From an uncultured bacterium (GTDB lineage Bacteria; Bacillota; Clostridia; Lachnospirales; Lachnospiraceae), in assembly GCA_947086625.1 (NCBI GenBank), contig CAMTZV010000125.1, positions 1-5,659 on the forward strand: DNA of 5,659 nucleotides, written 5' to 3'. Positions within the stretch are counted from its first letter, which is position 1; every line of letters begins with the position of its first letter. Made by a program: the position numbers and the translations under genes. Positions 4,433 through 5,659 of this stretch are shown piece by piece. The notes beneath the pieces are model-generated. The model was given only the letters and a program-made list of their open reading frames with translations, had not been told where the DNA came from and did not search any database.

Positions 4433-5080
4433 ATGAACAGAGAAAAGAAAACATGGAGCACGCAGACGATGATTTATACGGCGATGCTGGCGGCGCTGGC
4501 GGGTGTTTTGATGTCGCTGGAGGTTTCCGTTCCGATGATGCCGCCTTTTTACAAGGTGGACTTTTCGGATGTGCCGTCGGTCATCGCACTGTTTTTACTT
4601 GGCCCGGTTCCCGCGGCAGCGGTGGAGGTCATCAAGGTTTTGATCAAGCTTGTGACCGTGGGGACGAACAGTATGTACGTGGGCGAGTTTGCAAATCTGA
4701 TCGGCATCGTACTTTTTGTCGTTCCGATCTGGCTGGTATATAAGAGGATGGGAAAGACGCGCAAGGCGGGCATCACGGCGATGCTTGTCAGCATTCCGAT
4801 CCGCGTGGCTGTTTCCTGCTGCATCAACGCGTTTATCACGCTTCCGCTGTACGCGACGGCGATGGGAATGCCGCTCGACGATGTGATCGCGTTTGTGGCG
4901 ACGGTCAATCCGGCTATTCACAATCTGCCGACGTTTATTATACTGGCGACGATTCCGTTTAACGTGCTGAAAATCAGCTTGAATTATGTAGTGGGCTATC
5001 TGCTGTTTGAGCGGCTGCGCCATGTTAGCATTGTAAAGCAGGCGAACAGTTCCGACAGGTCTGCGCACTTGCTGCGCTGA
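4433..5080 (+). CDS. ribU: Riboflavin-specific ECF transporter S component
   Basis: Integral membrane substrate-binding subunit that captures riboflavin and works with a shared EcfA-A'-T module encoded elsewhere. The 215-residue protein is hydrophobic, with about six membrane segments (near residues 13-30, 46-66, 87-103, 112-130, 152-172 and 177-193). Family marks include FYKVDFSDVPSVIA (39-52) and NSMYVGEFANLIG (79-91). AGGGAGG (4418-4424) lies 8 bases before the ATG. Control by the FMN riboswitch directly upstream supports riboflavin rather than another vitamin as substrate. The last residues, about 204-215 (ANSSDRSAHLLR), are encoded by the left half of dispersed element copy C and look like a repeat-derived tail added after the last membrane helix. 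Substrate choice rests on context plus motif, not on a search. Confidence 0.94.
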   Translation: MNREKKTWSTQTMIYTAMLAALAGVLMSLEVSVPMMPPFYKVDFSDVPSVIALFLLGPVPAAAVEVIKVLIKLVTVGTNSMYVGEFANLIGIVLFVVPIWLVYKRMGKTRKAGITAMLVSIPIRVAVSCCINAFITLPLYATAMGMPLDDVIAFVATVNPAIHNLPTFIILATIPFNVLKISLNYVVGYLLFERLRHVSIVKQANSSDRSAHLLR

Positions 5081-5102
5081 CCGTGAAAAAACGTAGTGGA
5101 AA
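5056..5102. repeat. Dispersed palindromic element, copy C, overlapping the ribU stop
   Basis: GGTCTGCGCA (5058-5067) pairs with TGCGCTGACC (5073-5082) around CTTGC, with one T-T mismatch. Against copy B the outer stem bases differ on both sides (GGTC/GACC instead of GGAA/TTCC) yet still pair. The right flank CCGTGAAAAA (5081-5090) and TGGAAA (5097-5102) match copy B. The ribU stop codon TGA (5078-5080) lies in the right arm, so the element supplies the end of the gene. Confidence 0.65.
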
Positions 5103-5110
5103 CAGGCAGA

Positions 5111-5140
5111 CGGCCCATTGCGAAGCAATTTTTATGGCCG
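5111..5140 (+). terminator. Possible weak terminator after ribU
   Basis: ATTGC (5117-5121) and GCAAT (5125-5129) close a GAA triloop and are followed by TTTT. An outer pairing, CGGCC (5111-5115) with GGCCG (5136-5140), encloses the whole. The inner stem is only 5 bp, so partial termination or read-through into the next gene are both plausible. Confidence 0.35.
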
Positions 5141-5148
5141 GATGCCCG

Positions 5149-5178
5149 TATAACAGTGAAGGTATCTGAACTGTTATA
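5149..5178. promoter_or_regulatory. Perfect 9-bp inverted repeat just before the creatininase-family gene
   Basis: TATAACAGT (5149-5157) and ACTGTTATA (5170-5178) are exact reverse complements with a 12-base spacer. The right arm ends one base before the ribosome binding site GAGGGAG (5180-5186). As RNA it would place a hairpin next to the binding site; as DNA it has the dyad form of a repressor operator. No clear -35/-10 pair was found nearby. Confidence 0.55.
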
Positions 5179-5194
5179 AGAGGGAGATCTTATC

Positions 5195-5659
5195 ATGATA
5201 CGAAATTACAGGGATCTGACGAGGCTGGAGATGGAGGCCGTGGACAAAAAGGAGACGATCGTTCTCATTCCGGTTGGCGCGCTTGAGCAGCACGGCAATC
5301 AGGCGCCGCTCGGCACGGACGATATCATTGCGGAGGCGATGTGCGGGTATCTCACCGAGGCGCTTATCGAGGCCGGCGAAAAGGATTTTCCGATGCTGAT
5401 TTTTCCGGTCATTCCGGTGGGACTGAGCACGGAGCACAAAAATTTCTGCGGCTCCGTGACGCTGCGGCCGGATACGTACTATCATATGCTCTATGATATC
5501 GCGGAAAGCCTTGCGCGCCACGGCTTTGAAAAGCTCGCCTTTCTCGTCTGCCACGGCGGCAACGCGCCGATCGTACAGGTGCTCAGCCGGGAGCTGCGCA
5601 GTGCGCTTGGCATCGCACCGTTTATCCTCTCCTCGGGTGCATTCTCACACCCGGACGTG
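5195..5659 (+). CDS. Creatininase-family amidohydrolase (3' end outside window)
   Basis: The first 155 residues of a cytosolic metal-dependent amidohydrolase. The family's first metal motif is PVGALEQHGNQAPLGTDD (26-43), with Glu31, His33 and Asp42 as likely ligands. It is followed by GLSTEHKNFCGSVTL (76-90) and HGGN (120-123), where His120 is the expected further ligand. The fold family includes creatininase, the mycofactocin protein MftE and the archaeal ArfB deformylase of flavin/F420 synthesis; the substrate here cannot be told. The start is set by GAGGGAG 8 bases before the ATG. It follows ribU in the same direction after 114 bases that hold the repeat, a weak terminator-like hairpin and a 9-bp dyad. 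A flavin-related role by association is only a suggestion. The right window edge cuts the gene. Confidence 0.92.
   Translation, partial: MIRNYRDLTRLEMEAVDKKETIVLIPVGALEQHGNQAPLGTDDIIAEAMCGYLTEALIEAGEKDFPMLIFPVIPVGLSTEHKNFCGSVTLRPDTYYHMLYDIAESLARHGFEKLAFLVCHGGNAPIVQVLSRELRSALGIAPFILSSGAFSHPDV

Noticed and set aside
4595..5128. 177-codon minus-strand frame
   Set aside because: Antisense to ribU and rich in Arg/His/Gln, as expected for the complement of a hydrophobic membrane protein gene.
5174..5554. 126-codon minus-strand frame
   Set aside because: Antisense to the creatininase-family gene with its conserved metal-binding motifs.

Overview
The window reads as chromosomal DNA from a Gram-positive anaerobe of the Clostridia, most likely a Lachnospiraceae-type gut Firmicute. 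This assignment is an inference. It rests on a methionine aminopeptidase with an N-terminal SEC-C zinc motif, a DUF421 membrane protein, a decayed Rpn-family nuclease with Gly-Ile-Glu-Gln repeats, an FMN riboswitch in front of an ECF riboflavin permease, strong AGGAGG-type ribosome binding sites and moderate GC content.

Layout. Positions 1-91 are the 3' end of an unrecognised + strand gene, followed by a small hairpin. Positions 148-1068 (+) are map. It meets a two-gene minus-strand operon tail to tail with overlapping stop codons: a 91-residue unknown protein (2047-1772) and a DUF421/YetF-type membrane protein (1775-1065), joined by an ATGA overlap. Positions 2048-2549 are a 500-base stretch without a gene but full of structure: a palindromic dispersed element, a long foldback with 26-base tandem repeats in its loop, an 11-bp inverted repeat, and a sigma-A-like promoter. 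This promoter drives a PilZ-domain (c-di-GMP effector) gene at 2550-3212. Positions 3213-3448 hold a second copy of the dispersed palindrome and decayed sequence. Positions 3449-3952 are the C-terminal remnant of an Rpn-family PD-(D/E)XK nuclease/putative transposase. Positions 4032-4308 are a complete regulatory leader: TTGACA-17-TATCAT promoter, FMN riboswitch and intrinsic terminator. It controls ribU (4433-5080). A third copy of the dispersed palindrome overlaps the ribU stop codon. A creatininase-family amidohydrolase begins at 5195 and runs off the window.

How the parts work together. The clearest circuit is flavin homeostasis: FMN binding to the leader should favour the terminator and shut off riboflavin uptake by RibU. 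The creatininase-family gene downstream may be read through from ribU, but it has its own leader with a 9-bp inverted repeat. The PilZ gene looks like a stand-alone c-di-GMP receptor. No complete defence or mobile system is present.

The most unusual signal is the 2138-2359 foldback. In one ungapped register 38 of 43 outer positions can pair, and 13 of 14 inner positions pair in the same register. All non-Watson-Crick pairs allowed in these helices are G.U on the + strand and none is A.C, which points to a + strand RNA whose structure is maintained. It is followed in interest by the three-copy palindromic element, whose stem bases differ between copies but still pair.
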